Assembly: GCA_016715245.1 (NCBI GenBank)
Contig: JADKAS010000001.1
Coordinates: 248,001-312,000, forward strand
DNA: 64,000 nucleotides
Direction: 5' to 3'
Source: Saprospiraceae bacterium
Lineage (GTDB): Bacteria > Bacteroidota > Bacteroidia > Chitinophagales > Saprospiraceae
Shown: positions 41,988 to 50,944 of the stretch, piece by piece
How positions within the stretch are numbered: position 1 is the first letter of the stretch
Layout of the letters: the number at the start of each line of letters is the position of its first letter
Notes under the pieces: model-generated
Told to the model about the DNA's origin: nothing
Database searches by the model: none
Seen by the model: the letters and a program-made list of their open reading frames with translations, nothing else
Program-made: the position numbers and the translations under genes

Positions 41988-43316
41988 ATGCTGAATATCT
42001 ATAAATATGTTTTCATGATACTGCCTTTTATCATTTTATGGAGTAACCCTGTTTTGTTGCTGGCTCAGAATACAAGGACGTTTGTGTCACTGGAAGAGGT
42101 GTGGGGTGAAGTAAAAAAGCAAAATTTACACTTCCGGAATGCTGCTTTGCAAACGGAAATCGCCGAATTGACATATAAAACATCTCTCGGCAATGTTCTC
42201 AATCCCAGAATGCCACTTTCAGCTACCATGATCAACAATACAAAGTTGCAACAAAATTTTATTCCTGCTGAAGCATTCGGCGGACCAACCGGCACTTTTC
42301 GCGAAGTGACCCTCGGACAGCAGTACAATACACTTCTTTCCTTTCAGCCACAGTTTGACATCATCAACATGTCCGGAATCGCGCAGATTAAAGCAGCCAG
42401 GATCAATAAAGAAATCGTACAAACGCAAAACGAAATCAATGAATATGCTCTTTACCAGAATGTAAATGTTACCTATCACAATATCGTATCATTTCAACGC
42501 CAAAAGAAAATATTGGTAGAAAATCTTAAGGTGGCCGAACAAATAAAATCTATTGTAAAGAATCGTTTTGATGAAGGAGTTGCCAGGAAACAAGAACTCA
42601 ATGAAGCGGAAGTAAATGTTATTTCCGTAAAGGATAAAATCGAACAAATCGACATTAACCTTGACATTCAAAAACAAATCCTGGCATTGTTTTTTGAAAA
42701 CAACATTATGCCGGAAATCAATGAAAATGTAGCTGACAATTTTTTTGACGAAAGTCAGACTCCTGAAAAAAATACCCTTGCACACCGGAGTATTGTTTTG
42801 CAATCCGGTTTTTTGCGACAAGATATTCGCGTCCTTCAATACCAATATTACCCTACGCTGTCCTTTACATCTTCATTTAATTGGCAAAGTCTGAGTAATA
42901 ATCAATTTTTTGCAGACAACAGTGCAAATATCCGTTACAATTTTGTGGGTCTTAAACTCAGTTGGGACTTTCCGACCGTACAAAGACTTTCCAGTATTAA
43001 AAACAAACAATATCAATTACTTAACTTAAAAAATCAGGAAGTTAAAACAAAAAATGAAGCAGACACGCAAGCCCGGCAGCTGTCTTTAGAGTACGAAAAA
43101 GCCTCCGGACAATGGGCTAATAACCAGTCCATAACTTTATTGAAAAAGGATACGTATGACAAAAACATGTTTCAATACCAGGAGAATATTCTTACACTGG
43201 ATCGTTTGCTTACCTCCTACAATGATTTGCTTATAGCCCAACTTAATGAAGCGTACGGGTTGACCAATATAACCTTTACAAAACATAAAATCCTCATTAA
43301 CAACCAGTATAAATAA
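41988..43316 (+). CDS. TolC-family outer-membrane efflux protein
   Basis: A 442-residue outer-membrane channel. A signal peptide (about 1-26, ending L-L-A-Q) is followed by the repeated helical hairpin architecture of the OEP family, with long alpha-helical segments at about 40-230 and 320-430 and beta strands rich in F-x-P/S-F-x-W (S-F-N-W-Q-S-L-S). It links the inner-membrane transporter of this operon to the outside through the adaptor encoded next, 6 bp downstream. Confidence 0.9.
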   Translation: MLNIYKYVFMILPFIILWSNPVLLLAQNTRTFVSLEEVWGEVKKQNLHFRNAALQTEIAELTYKTSLGNVLNPRMPLSATMINNTKLQQNFIPAEAFGGPTGTFREVTLGQQYNTLLSFQPQFDIINMSGIAQIKAARINKEIVQTQNEINEYALYQNVNVTYHNIVSFQRQKKILVENLKVAEQIKSIVKNRFDEGVARKQELNEAEVNVISVKDKIEQIDINLDIQKQILALFFENNIMPEINENVADNFFDESQTPEKNTLAHRSIVLQSGFLRQDIRVLQYQYYPTLSFTSSFNWQSLSNNQFFADNSANIRYNFVGLKLSWDFPTVQRLSSIKNKQYQLLNLKNQEVKTKNEADTQARQLSLEYEKASGQWANNQSITLLKKDTYDKNMFQYQENILTLDRLLTSYNDLLIAQLNEAYGLTNITFTKHKILINNQYK

Positions 43317-43322
43317 GTTCTT

Positions 43323-44441
43323 ATGATGATATCCAATAAAATATACTTCAGTTTCTTGACCGGGTTGACGGCGATTAGTTTTTTGTCCTGTAAAAAGGAC
43401 AGTACAACAGAAGTCAGACCTTTCCGGCAGGACATTCAGGAATGGGTTTTTGCACCGGGCCAGATCGAATGGGACGACATGTACAATCTGACAGCTCAAA
43501 CGGATGGTATACTTATCGGTGCGGATGGCGATATTGGTGATATCGTGACGAAAGGACAGGTTTTTGCCTTGGTGGATAACCGTTCTTCTATTATTAATAC
43601 AGGAACCTCCCGGCAGCAACTGGAAATAGCTGAAGAAAATGTGTCTTCCAAAGCCCCTGCTTTACTTCAACTCAAAGAAAATATACGCTTTGCAGAGGAC
43701 AAATATATGCAGGACAAAACCCAGGCAGACAGGTATGAGCGACTTTTCCAAAGTCAAAGTATTTCCAGATTAGAATATGAAAATGTTGGGTTGGCCGCAA
43801 AAAATTCATTGGCCAGCCTGGAAGCACTGAAAAAACAATATGACATATTAATGCAGCAGGCAAGGCAGCAAAAAATAGTATCAAAAGGTCAGTTGAAAAA
43901 TAATGAAATTGTGAAGGCATATAATAAAATTCTGGTATTAAATGACGGCACCATTATTAAAAAACTGAAGAATACCGGAGATTTTGTCAGAAGAGGCGAT
44001 GTCATTGCTACGGTAGCTAACTCCAAAAAAATTGAGATTGTATTAACCATAGATGAAAACAGTATAAAAAAGATACAAACCGGTCAGCCTGCAACCATTC
44101 GACTCAACACGGACAAGGATAAAATCTATAAGGGGAAAGTATCCGAAATCCTATCTGCCTTTGATGCCAACAGCCAATCGTTTATTTGTAAAATTAAGCT
44201 TGATGAGTTTTTGCCAAAGGAAATAAATATATATGCTACGCCGTTGGAAGGCAATATTCTGACAGGCGAGAAAAAAAATGCCCTCCTCATCCCGCGGGAA
44301 TATATGGGCTATGGCAACAGCGTTTTGCTCAGCGGGCAGGATAAAAAAACCAACATAAAAACGGGCATCATCAGTACAGACTTTGTCGAGGTAATTTCCG
44401 GTCTGACCGAAAATGATATTTTAAGGCCTCTCAAACCATAA
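43323..44441 (+). CDS. Periplasmic adaptor lipoprotein of the efflux system (MacA/HlyD-like)
   Basis: A 372-residue membrane fusion protein. It has a signal with lipobox F-L-S-C (cysteine at about residue 23), then lipoyl half-motifs (G-A-D-G-D-I-G-D-I-V-T-K-G-Q and L-K-N-T-G-D-F-V-R-R-G-D-V-I-A) around a coiled-coil hairpin of about 85-195, and a beta-barrel domain near I-E-I-V-L-T-I-D-E. It joins the TolC channel to the FtsX-type permease that follows after 12 bp. The transported compound is unknown. Confidence 0.9.
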   Translation: MMISNKIYFSFLTGLTAISFLSCKKDSTTEVRPFRQDIQEWVFAPGQIEWDDMYNLTAQTDGILIGADGDIGDIVTKGQVFALVDNRSSIINTGTSRQQLEIAEENVSSKAPALLQLKENIRFAEDKYMQDKTQADRYERLFQSQSISRLEYENVGLAAKNSLASLEALKKQYDILMQQARQQKIVSKGQLKNNEIVKAYNKILVLNDGTIIKKLKNTGDFVRRGDVIATVANSKKIEIVLTIDENSIKKIQTGQPATIRLNTDKDKIYKGKVSEILSAFDANSQSFICKIKLDEFLPKEINIYATPLEGNILTGEKKNALLIPREYMGYGNSVLLSGQDKKTNIKTGIISTDFVEVISGLTENDILRPLKP

Positions 44442-44453
44442 TTCCTTTTCTCT

Positions 44454-45677
44454 ATGAACATCAACAATGATATAGGTACAACCTATCTGATTACCAATAA
44501 AAAAATGACCCTGGTGGCAATACTGGGCATAACTTTGGGTATGTCTATTTATATTTTTATGAACTGTATGGTCGTGGGTTTTGACAAAACATCCAATGAT
44601 TCGATTTTTAAAAATACAGCCCACATCCGTGTGTTTCGGGATGATGTCGTAAGCCGGCCCCTTGCTCCGGATATTACTAAAAAAGCCGTCATCATCAACC
44701 CCAAAGTGGTGCCTGCGAGCAATACCATTATCAATCCGGATGAGGTCGTAAGTCTTGCAAAAAAACACCCTGATGTAGTAAATGTCACGCCGCAGGTTAC
44801 TACTACCATGTTTTATAATATAGGAAAAACCCAAGTGCCCGGCATAGCCACCGGCATCTTGCCCAATGAAGCAGATCAGATGTTTAATATTCGTTCGACC
44901 ATTGTAGAGGGCAGTTTTGAAAAACTTCAATCCAACTTAAATGCCATCGCCATCGGCAGTGGTGTAGCCGAAAAACTAAGTCTGGCTATTGATGATAATA
45001 TCAATATTTCATCCCCAAAAGGAGTATCAAAAAACATGAAAATTGTGGCGATATTCAAAACCAACAACAGTATCGTGGACAAATCAAAATCCTATATAAA
45101 TTTATCGACGGCACAACAGTTGTTGCGGGAAAACAATACGTATGTCACGGATATCAATGTGAATGTAAAAGATCCTGAAAATTGTGATCAGATATCCAAA
45201 GACCTGAAAGTGCTGACAGGGTATAGTTCAGAAAGTTGGAAACAGGCCAATGAAACCATGGTGGCCGGTTTTCGGATGAGAAGGATTGTCATCACTTTTA
45301 TTTCCTATACGATACTCATTGTGGCAGGATTTGGTATTTACAATATTCTCAATATGACGGTATCCCAAAAAATTAATGATATTTCCATACTGAAGGCGAT
45401 TGGTTTTCGGGGGAAGGATGTCGTGAGAATATTTTTAACACAGGCTATGTCTATCGGGTTGATGGGTGTGGTAAGCGGATGTATTCTGGCTGTCATTTTG
45501 ATTACTTTACTAAAAAAAGTATACATAGGAGGCGATATTGGTTATTTCCCAATTGACTATGAGTTGACCAAGTTTTTGCAGGGCATAGGTGTTGGGTTGA
45601 TCATTTCCTTTTTTGCCGGTTATCTTCCCGCAAGGAAAGCCGCCCAGGTGGATCCCGTGTCCATTTTCAGGAGATGA
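44454..45677 (+). CDS. ABC transporter permease, MacB/FtsX type
   Basis: A 407-residue inner-membrane protein with the MacB topology: one N-terminal helix (about 20-45), a large periplasmic MacB-PCD-like domain (about 50-270), and three C-terminal helices (about 280-310, 330-355, 370-395) forming the FtsX domain. Typical stretches are I-S-I-L-K-A-I-G-F-R-G-K-D-V and A-G-Y-L-P-A-R-K-A-A-Q-V-D-P-V at the end. It works as a mechanotransmission pump with the ATPase encoded next. It could export a small molecule, or a lipid as in LolCE, but the TolC and adaptor partners favour export across the outer membrane. Confidence 0.92.
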   Translation: MNINNDIGTTYLITNKKMTLVAILGITLGMSIYIFMNCMVVGFDKTSNDSIFKNTAHIRVFRDDVVSRPLAPDITKKAVIINPKVVPASNTIINPDEVVSLAKKHPDVVNVTPQVTTTMFYNIGKTQVPGIATGILPNEADQMFNIRSTIVEGSFEKLQSNLNAIAIGSGVAEKLSLAIDDNINISSPKGVSKNMKIVAIFKTNNSIVDKSKSYINLSTAQQLLRENNTYVTDINVNVKDPENCDQISKDLKVLTGYSSESWKQANETMVAGFRMRRIVITFISYTILIVAGFGIYNILNMTVSQKINDISILKAIGFRGKDVVRIFLTQAMSIGLMGVVSGCILAVILITLLKKVYIGGDIGYFPIDYELTKFLQGIGVGLIISFFAGYLPARKAAQVDPVSIFRR

Positions 45678-45746
45678 TTTTTATGTACGTCTCAGATAAA
45701 AAATACATTATATGGATCACTTCAAATCTATCATAAAACCTATTTC

Positions 45747-46412
45747 ATGAACATTCTCGAAACGCATCATATCACCAAATATTTTCTTGAACCGGTTAAA
45801 TTTCAGGTTTTGAAAGACATTTCTTTTTCGGTTCAAAAAGGTGAATTTCTCAGTATGATAGGAAAGTCAGGCAGTGGTAAATCGACATTACTTTATGTGC
45901 TTTCCACGATGGACACAGATTACGAAGGAAAACTAACTATTGATGGTGAAATGGTGACCGGAAAATCACTGGACGACCTTGCCATACTCAGGAACCACAA
46001 GATAGGATTTGTATTTCAGTTTCATTACCTGCTGCCTGAATTTTCATGTTTGAAAAATGTTATGATTCCTGCGCTTAAGCTGGGCAAATATTCCCAAAAA
46101 GAAATCGAAGAACAAGCCTACCAAAGACTCGATACTTTGGGTCTTCGGGACCAGGCACTAAAACCCGCCAGTAAACTTTCCGGAGGCCAGCAACAACGTG
46201 TTGCCATCGCCAGGGCCCTGATCAATAATCCTCTTATCATCATGTGCGACGAACCTACAGGAAATCTTGACAGCAAAAACTCGGCGATTGTCTTTGAAAT
46301 TTTCAAAGAACTTACTTCCTCTCTTGGCCAGACCATCATCGCCGTCACCCATGATGAGGATTTTGCCCGAAACAGCGACCGGATTATTGAAATGCGCGAT
46401 GGGGTATTGTAG
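45747..46412 (+). CDS. ABC transporter ATP-binding protein, MacB/LolD type
   Basis: A 221-residue ATPase. Walker A is G-K-S-G-S-G-K-S-T (about 38-46), the signature L-S-G-G-Q-Q-Q-R-V-A-I-A-R-A-L, Walker B I-I-M-C-D-E-P-T-G-N-L-D, and the H-loop V-T-H-D. The short MacB/LolD-type length and the neighbouring permease show it drives the efflux pump. It is the last gene of the TetR operon, after a 69-bp gap. No clear terminator follows. Confidence 0.94.
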   Translation: MNILETHHITKYFLEPVKFQVLKDISFSVQKGEFLSMIGKSGSGKSTLLYVLSTMDTDYEGKLTIDGEMVTGKSLDDLAILRNHKIGFVFQFHYLLPEFSCLKNVMIPALKLGKYSQKEIEEQAYQRLDTLGLRDQALKPASKLSGGQQQRVAIARALINNPLIIMCDEPTGNLDSKNSAIVFEIFKELTSSLGQTIIAVTHDEDFARNSDRIIEMRDGVL

Positions 46413-46519
46413 TTTTGTAAAACAGGTGCAGAGGCGTTTACAAAAAATAAGGAGGTTTACCGTGTAAATATTCTTTAAAAATTACCATAAAAGGTTTTGT
46501 TAAAATGAGAGGTATTTAT

Positions 46520-46527
46520 TACATTTG
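46520..46527 (+). promoter_or_regulatory. Promoter TTTG-N20-TACATTTG for the second propeller gene
   Basis: The -7 element TACATTTG is preceded at 46496-46499 by TTTG with a 20-bp gap, the classical Bacteroidota spacing. The start codon follows 17 bp later. This is the best complete promoter in the window. Confidence 0.75.
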
Positions 46528-46544
46528 TAAAAAATTTACTTCCA

Positions 46545-49500
46545 ATGAAAACGGCAAAAATAGTAGTGCTGTATTTTGTTACTATGGGTATATCCTTGTC
46601 CGGGATATATGGCCAGCAACATTTTACTCTGTACGACGAACTCCCCTGTATTCAAAGTAGTGTAAAGCCGGAATTCCGGGAGGATTTTCCTGACTGGGCT
46701 AAAATGTTGTATACCTGTCCGGTAAACTTTTTTGCCTTGGAAAAGGCTTATCAAAACTCAGAAGAAAAAAAATTCAACACTAAATCAGCCATTACCAGAT
46801 ATTATAAAATATGGCGAAAGTGTGTACAATCATTTGTTGATAAAAATGGTGAAATCGTGCTTCCGGAAATAATTAATTTGCATCAGCTACAAAAAGAGGC
46901 ACAGGAAAAATCTACATCAAATACATTTAGTCAAAAAGGGAACAATGATCCCAAATGGTCGTTTCTTGGCCCGAAACAAACCTTTTGGCTGAATGAATCC
47001 AATGACCCTGCTGCTCCTGCGTCTTGTCCCTGGCAGGTAAATGTGTATTCAATAGATGTTGCTTCCAAGGATAACCGAACCATCTATGTTGGTACGGAAA
47101 CGGGATTTCTCAATAAGTCAACTGACAATGGAAAATCATGGAATCTTCTGGCACCCCACTATTTTTTTGGAGGAGGTTTAACCGCCATAGCCATTCACCC
47201 GGAAGATAACCAAATGCTATACGTCTCGTCAGGAAATCAGATACACAAGTCTGAAGACGGAGGAAACACCTGGATGCCAAAACTTGGGAATGAGCGGTTT
47301 GCGGCAGATCGCCTGAGAATTGATAAAAACAATCCTGCCTTTTTATATGCCGCTTCATCCAAAGGGATTTATGTAAGCAAAGATGCCGGGGAGACGTGGG
47401 TCAAAAAGTGGAGTCAACCCACCTGGGACATCAGGATTCATCCTGTACAAAGTGATATCGTATATGCGATTACTGCGGTGGGATCTTTTTTCAGATTACT
47501 GACTTCTTCGGATGGTGGTGATACTTTTGCCCCGGCCGATCATTTTCCTGCGAATATTCCATCATCTGACGGTGCCATGCTGGCGGTGACACCGGCTGAT
47601 CCGGATATAGTTATGGCCGTTTTATTGAGTTCAAATGACACGCCATATCTTCTGAAAGGAGAAAACCTGAGTGGTGTCTGGCAATGGAATACATTGGCCA
47701 CCGGAAGGACATCAAATTTACGGATGGACAATGGCCAGGGTTATTTTGATCTGGTACTTGACATTTCCCCTGTACAAAAAAACATCGTTTACGTCGGCAC
47801 CACCACACTTTATAAATCTACGAATGGAGGTGGTTTTTTTACCGCTGTAGGAGGATATGAAGGGAATTTTCCTATCCATCCCGACATTCAGGATATAAAA
47901 ATGCTGGATAACGGCGATGTCTGGGTAACAACAGACGGTGGCGTCAATTATTCCACAGACCAATTTGTTTCTTTGAATCAATATACTGCGAGCGTCAATG
48001 GTTTGGTTGGTTCAGATTTCTGGGGCTTTGATCAGGGATGGAATGAAGATATAGTGGTGGGTGGACGGTACCACAACGGCAATACCGGCATGGCAGATTT
48101 TTACGGAGATAAAGCCCTGCGGATGGGAGGAGCGGAATCGCCTACAGGCTGGGTTTTACAGGGAAAATCAAGGCACGTGGCCTTTGATGATCTGGGCAAT
48201 GGCTGGGTTTTACCCAAAAAAGCAGAAGGGAAACCGGAGGGCCGATTTATTTTCAGTAAGTATCCCAACATGGATGAATACGGAGGACGGCGAAGTAATC
48301 TTATTCACCATCCCGTTTATTTTGGTACTTTATATGTAGGGGAAGGGAATACATTGTGGAAAAGTGAGGATTCGGGTATAAACTGGGAAATGTTGTATGT
48401 ATTTCCCGAAAGGGTTATGTATTTTACGATAAGTCATAAAAACCCGGATTTTATGTACGTGGATGTTACAGGTTTTGGAATATACAAAAGCGAGGATGGT
48501 GGAAATACATTTGTCCATAAACCGGCTTCTGTCGGTCCGGCTTTCGGGGGAAGTTTCTGGGGAGGAAAATTACATTTTGACCTGTCACCCGGTGACCCGA
48601 ATACTTTGTACGTTTGCCAGCAGAATGGCACATGGTCTGCAGATACCGGCAGGGTGTTAAAAAGTACAGATGGTGGCAATACCTGGGACAACATAACAAA
48701 TAATGTCTCAGCTTACCTTAAATCTATTTTGGTCCAACCCGGAGCCGATGGAAAAGATATCGTTTATCTGTTTACCAATGCGAGAAATTTGTTGGGTAGT
48801 AATGTGTATTACCGAAAAGCGGATGATGTTTCGTGGTTGGTAATGAATACAGAATATCCGGCAGGTATGTATGTCAACATCCCTAAAATATTTTATCGGG
48901 ATTCAAAGATAAGGGTGGCCCGGCAATGCAGGCGTTTGGGAACATCCGCTTATGGATACTGTCTATGAACCATTAATCCAGCCTTGGGTTGAAAAAAAAC
49001 ACTACGAATGTATAAAAGACACTGTATTTTTTGAGGATCATTCTATGATGGATCACAATGAGGCAGAGTGGAAGTGGACGGTCACACCGGCGCCGGAGTT
49101 TATCGACAATCCGAATAAACGAAATCCTAAGGTGGTTTTAGGCAAAGTGGGAAGTTATGATATTTTATTTGAAGTAATAAAAAATGGTAAACGTTATCAG
49201 CGTTTTTACCCTCAAATGGTAATGGCATCTTCCTGTCCTTCCATCGAGGATTGTAATAATCCGGCCACGATACCTAAGGAAGGCTGGAAATTAAAATATG
49301 TAAATAGTCAGGAAGTAAACGATCCCGGTCTGGCGGTGATGAGTTTTGACGGAGACCCTTCTACTATCTGGCATACAAGATGGAGTACAGGAAGCGACCC
49401 TTATCCCCATGAAATTCAGGTAGATATGGAGGATGAATATGTTCTTTCTGCGTTTGAATACCTGACACGGCAGGAAGGCGTCAACGGAAGAATCAAAGCG

Positions 49501-49974
49501 TACGAACTTTACCTGAGTCTCGATGGAGAAAACTGGGAGGAACCTGTATCTGTTGGAGAATTTAAAAATACATCTGCTCCTCAACGCATTCAGTTTTTAT
49601 CACCAGTCAGGGCACGGTATATGAGGCTTCTGGCGCTTTCAGAAGTGAATGGCAATGCCTGGGCATCAGCTGCAGAGTTTTCCTTTACAGGTTGTCTTGC
49701 GCCTTTTTCTTCGTATGAAGATGCAACAAAGGTAAAAGAAATGAAAGTGTTTCCGGTACCGTCTTCGGGAATTTTTATCATTCAGGTGCCTGATTGGGAT
49801 ATTCAACAAATACTCACCTGTGATGCGATGGGCAGGTTGATCAAACGTGAAATTCAGGAAGGTAATGTGAATGAATATCATATTGATTTACATCATGTAC
49901 CTTCCGGTGTGTATGTGATATCCCTTTTTACAAAGACGGGTAAAAAGTATGTTTCCAGGGTCATGAAAGAATAA
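46545..49974 (+). CDS. Secreted BNR/VPS10-like propeller protein with discoidin and T9SS domains, frameshifted
   Basis: A signal peptide (1-23) leads into many propeller blades (about 130-790: K-S-T-D-N-G-K-S-W, K-S-E-D-G-G-N-T-W, V-S-K-D-A-G-E-T-W, K-S-T-D-G-G-N-T-W). The first frame stops at 48968, while the next is open from about 48916 to 49974. Joined, they read K-I-R-W-P-G-N-A-G-V-W-E-H-P-L at the junction. The extra base is in the G run at 48913-48915 (three G, two expected). The C-terminal part has a discoidin-like (F5/8 type C) carbohydrate-binding domain (49270-49690) and a type A sorting domain (K-V-F-P-V-P-S-S-G to the end). The repaired length is about 1142 residues. It probably binds or processes glycans at the surface; it is a paralogue of the 18683 protein. 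Confidence 0.85.
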
Positions 49975-50102
49975 TGAGCATGGAATAAGTAAAAACTAAG
50001 GAATATTGTACGCAGGATGGTGACATAAGGTAACTCAGGAATGAATAAAATGTAAGAATAGAAGTAAAAACTGATTTTTTTTTGAAAAGGAACAAAACAA
50101 TG

Positions 50103-50272
50103 ATGAAAAAGTCAGCAAATGGTGCTGAAACCACTTAAATACCGTAACACCAGTTTTAGTAGATTTTGAATGGTCGGAATTATGTTCAGAACAAGGTCTG
50201 GACAAATCATTACAGGCACCAATATAAAACTTCGTAAGTTTTTCAGAATAAAGGATAGCAGTAAGTCACCAT
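50103..50272 (-). pseudogene. Decayed GIY-YIG endonuclease copy
   Basis: Nearly identical over 50151-50272 to the start of the intact GIY-YIG gene at 50436-50678, but a 2-bp loss near the start (TATCCTT where the intact copy has TATATCCTT) and later decay break the frame. It belongs to the second unit of a tandem duplication that also includes a terminator and a tRNA-like sequence. Confidence 0.75.
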
Positions 50273-50296
50273 ACAGTAGGTTTAAGCAGTTTTTTT

Positions 50297-50328
50297 AAAA
50301 AAAGGCTCCACAAAAAATGTGAAGCCTT
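50297..50328 (-). terminator. Terminator of the chimeric tRNA-like unit
   Basis: Same hairpin as at 50705-50737: AAGGCTTCACA pairs with TGTGGAGCCTT, and a T tract follows on the minus strand. Confidence 0.7.
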
Positions 50329-50338
50329 CCGGTTCTGT

Positions 50339-50447
50339 GATCTGGCTGAATAGGATCTTTCTCAAAATCCCGATTTTTAATCGGGGTGAACCCAGGGCCC
50401 TCCCGATTGAAAATCGGGATGCTCTACCAACTGAGCTAAGGATTCAA
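50339..50447 (-). pseudogene. Chimeric tRNA-like sequence, derived from tRNA-Lys
   Basis: The D-arm (TAGCTCAGTTGGTAGAGC), the variable segment GGGCC, the CTGGGTTC of the T arm and the 3' CAGCCAGATCACAG match the intact tRNA-Lys. The anticodon arm is replaced by TCCCGA-TTTTCAA-TCGGGA (stem one pair too long, apparent UUC). The 3' half of the T arm is interrupted by a second similar hairpin, CCCGATT-AAA-AATCGGG. The acceptor ends do not pair. CCTATT occurs on both sides (minus strand) of the foreign-looking part. A working tRNA is unlikely. Confidence 0.65.
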
Positions 50448-50678
50448 TAGGGAGAGGATATACAATCTTGATTTTTTCTTTTTAATAAACATCTCTCTTT
50501 TTTTGGCTGAAGGAAGGTCAGGAAACGGTTCAGAATGTACTAAGGTCCATGGAATACCTGTTTTTGTAAATTTTGAATGACCGGAATTATGTTCAGAACA
50601 ACGTCTGGACAAATCATTACAGGCACCAATATAAAACTTCGTAAGTTTTTCAGAATAAAGGATATAGCAGTAAGCCAT
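50436..50678 (-). CDS. Small GIY-YIG nuclease-like protein (UPF0213 type)
   Basis: An 80-residue protein that is almost only the GIY-YIG domain: Y-I-L-Y-S and F-Y-I-G form the name motif, followed by S-R-R-C-S-E-H-N-S-G with the conserved Arg and His, and the Lys/Arg-rich end A-K-K-R-E-M-F-I-K-K. These proteins are found in many Bacteroidota, often near tRNA genes; their biological role is unclear. The usual C-terminal end is replaced by L-S-L-L-N-P where the reading frame runs into the chimeric tRNA-like sequence; the stop codon TAG is in its T-T-A-G-C-T-C. It lies just downstream of the tRNA-Lys terminator. Confidence 0.85.
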   Translation of the reverse strand: MAYCYILYSEKLTKFYIGACNDLSRRCSEHNSGHSKFTKTGIPWTLVHSEPFPDLPSAKKREMFIKKKKSRLYILSLLNP

Positions 50679-50704
50679 AATACAGTAGGTTTAAGCAGTT
50701 TATT

Positions 50705-50737
50705 TAAAAAAAGGCTCCACAAAAAATGTGAAGCCTT
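50705..50737 (-). terminator. Intrinsic terminator after tRNA-Lys
   Basis: AAGGCTTCACA pairs with TGTGGAGCCTT around a T loop; seven T residues follow on the minus strand. It begins 10 bp after the tRNA 3' end. Confidence 0.8.
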
Positions 50738-50746
50738 CCGGTTCTG

Positions 50747-50819
50747 TGATCTGGCTGGGACTTGAACCCAGGGCCCATACATTAAAAGTGTATTGCTCTA
50801 CCAACTGAGCTACCAGATC
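50747..50819 (-). tRNA. tRNA-Lys (anticodon TTT)
   Basis: A full 73-base cloverleaf: acceptor GATCTGG/CCAGATC, D arm GCTC/GAGC, anticodon arm ATACA-CTTTTAA-TGTAT, variable GGGCC, T arm CTGGG-TTCAAGT-CCCAG, discriminator A. All stems pair perfectly. Anticodon UUU lies at 50784-50786. The CCA end is not encoded. It reads AAA and AAG codons, frequent in this AT-rich genome. A duplicated, corrupted copy lies 370 bp downstream. Confidence 0.97.
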
Positions 50820-50944
50820 CCCTGATATAGGGGCCTTTTAAAAAAGCGTCGCAAAGGTAATATTAATATTTGTAAGAAAAAAAAAATTAATAATTTTTTT
50901 AATGTTTGGTTGAAAAAAAGTAATAAACCGATGAAGACAGGATG

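Noticed and set aside
50339..50447. A working tRNA-Glu (UUC) gene
   Set aside because: The anticodon stem is one pair too long, the T arm is interrupted and the acceptor ends do not pair.
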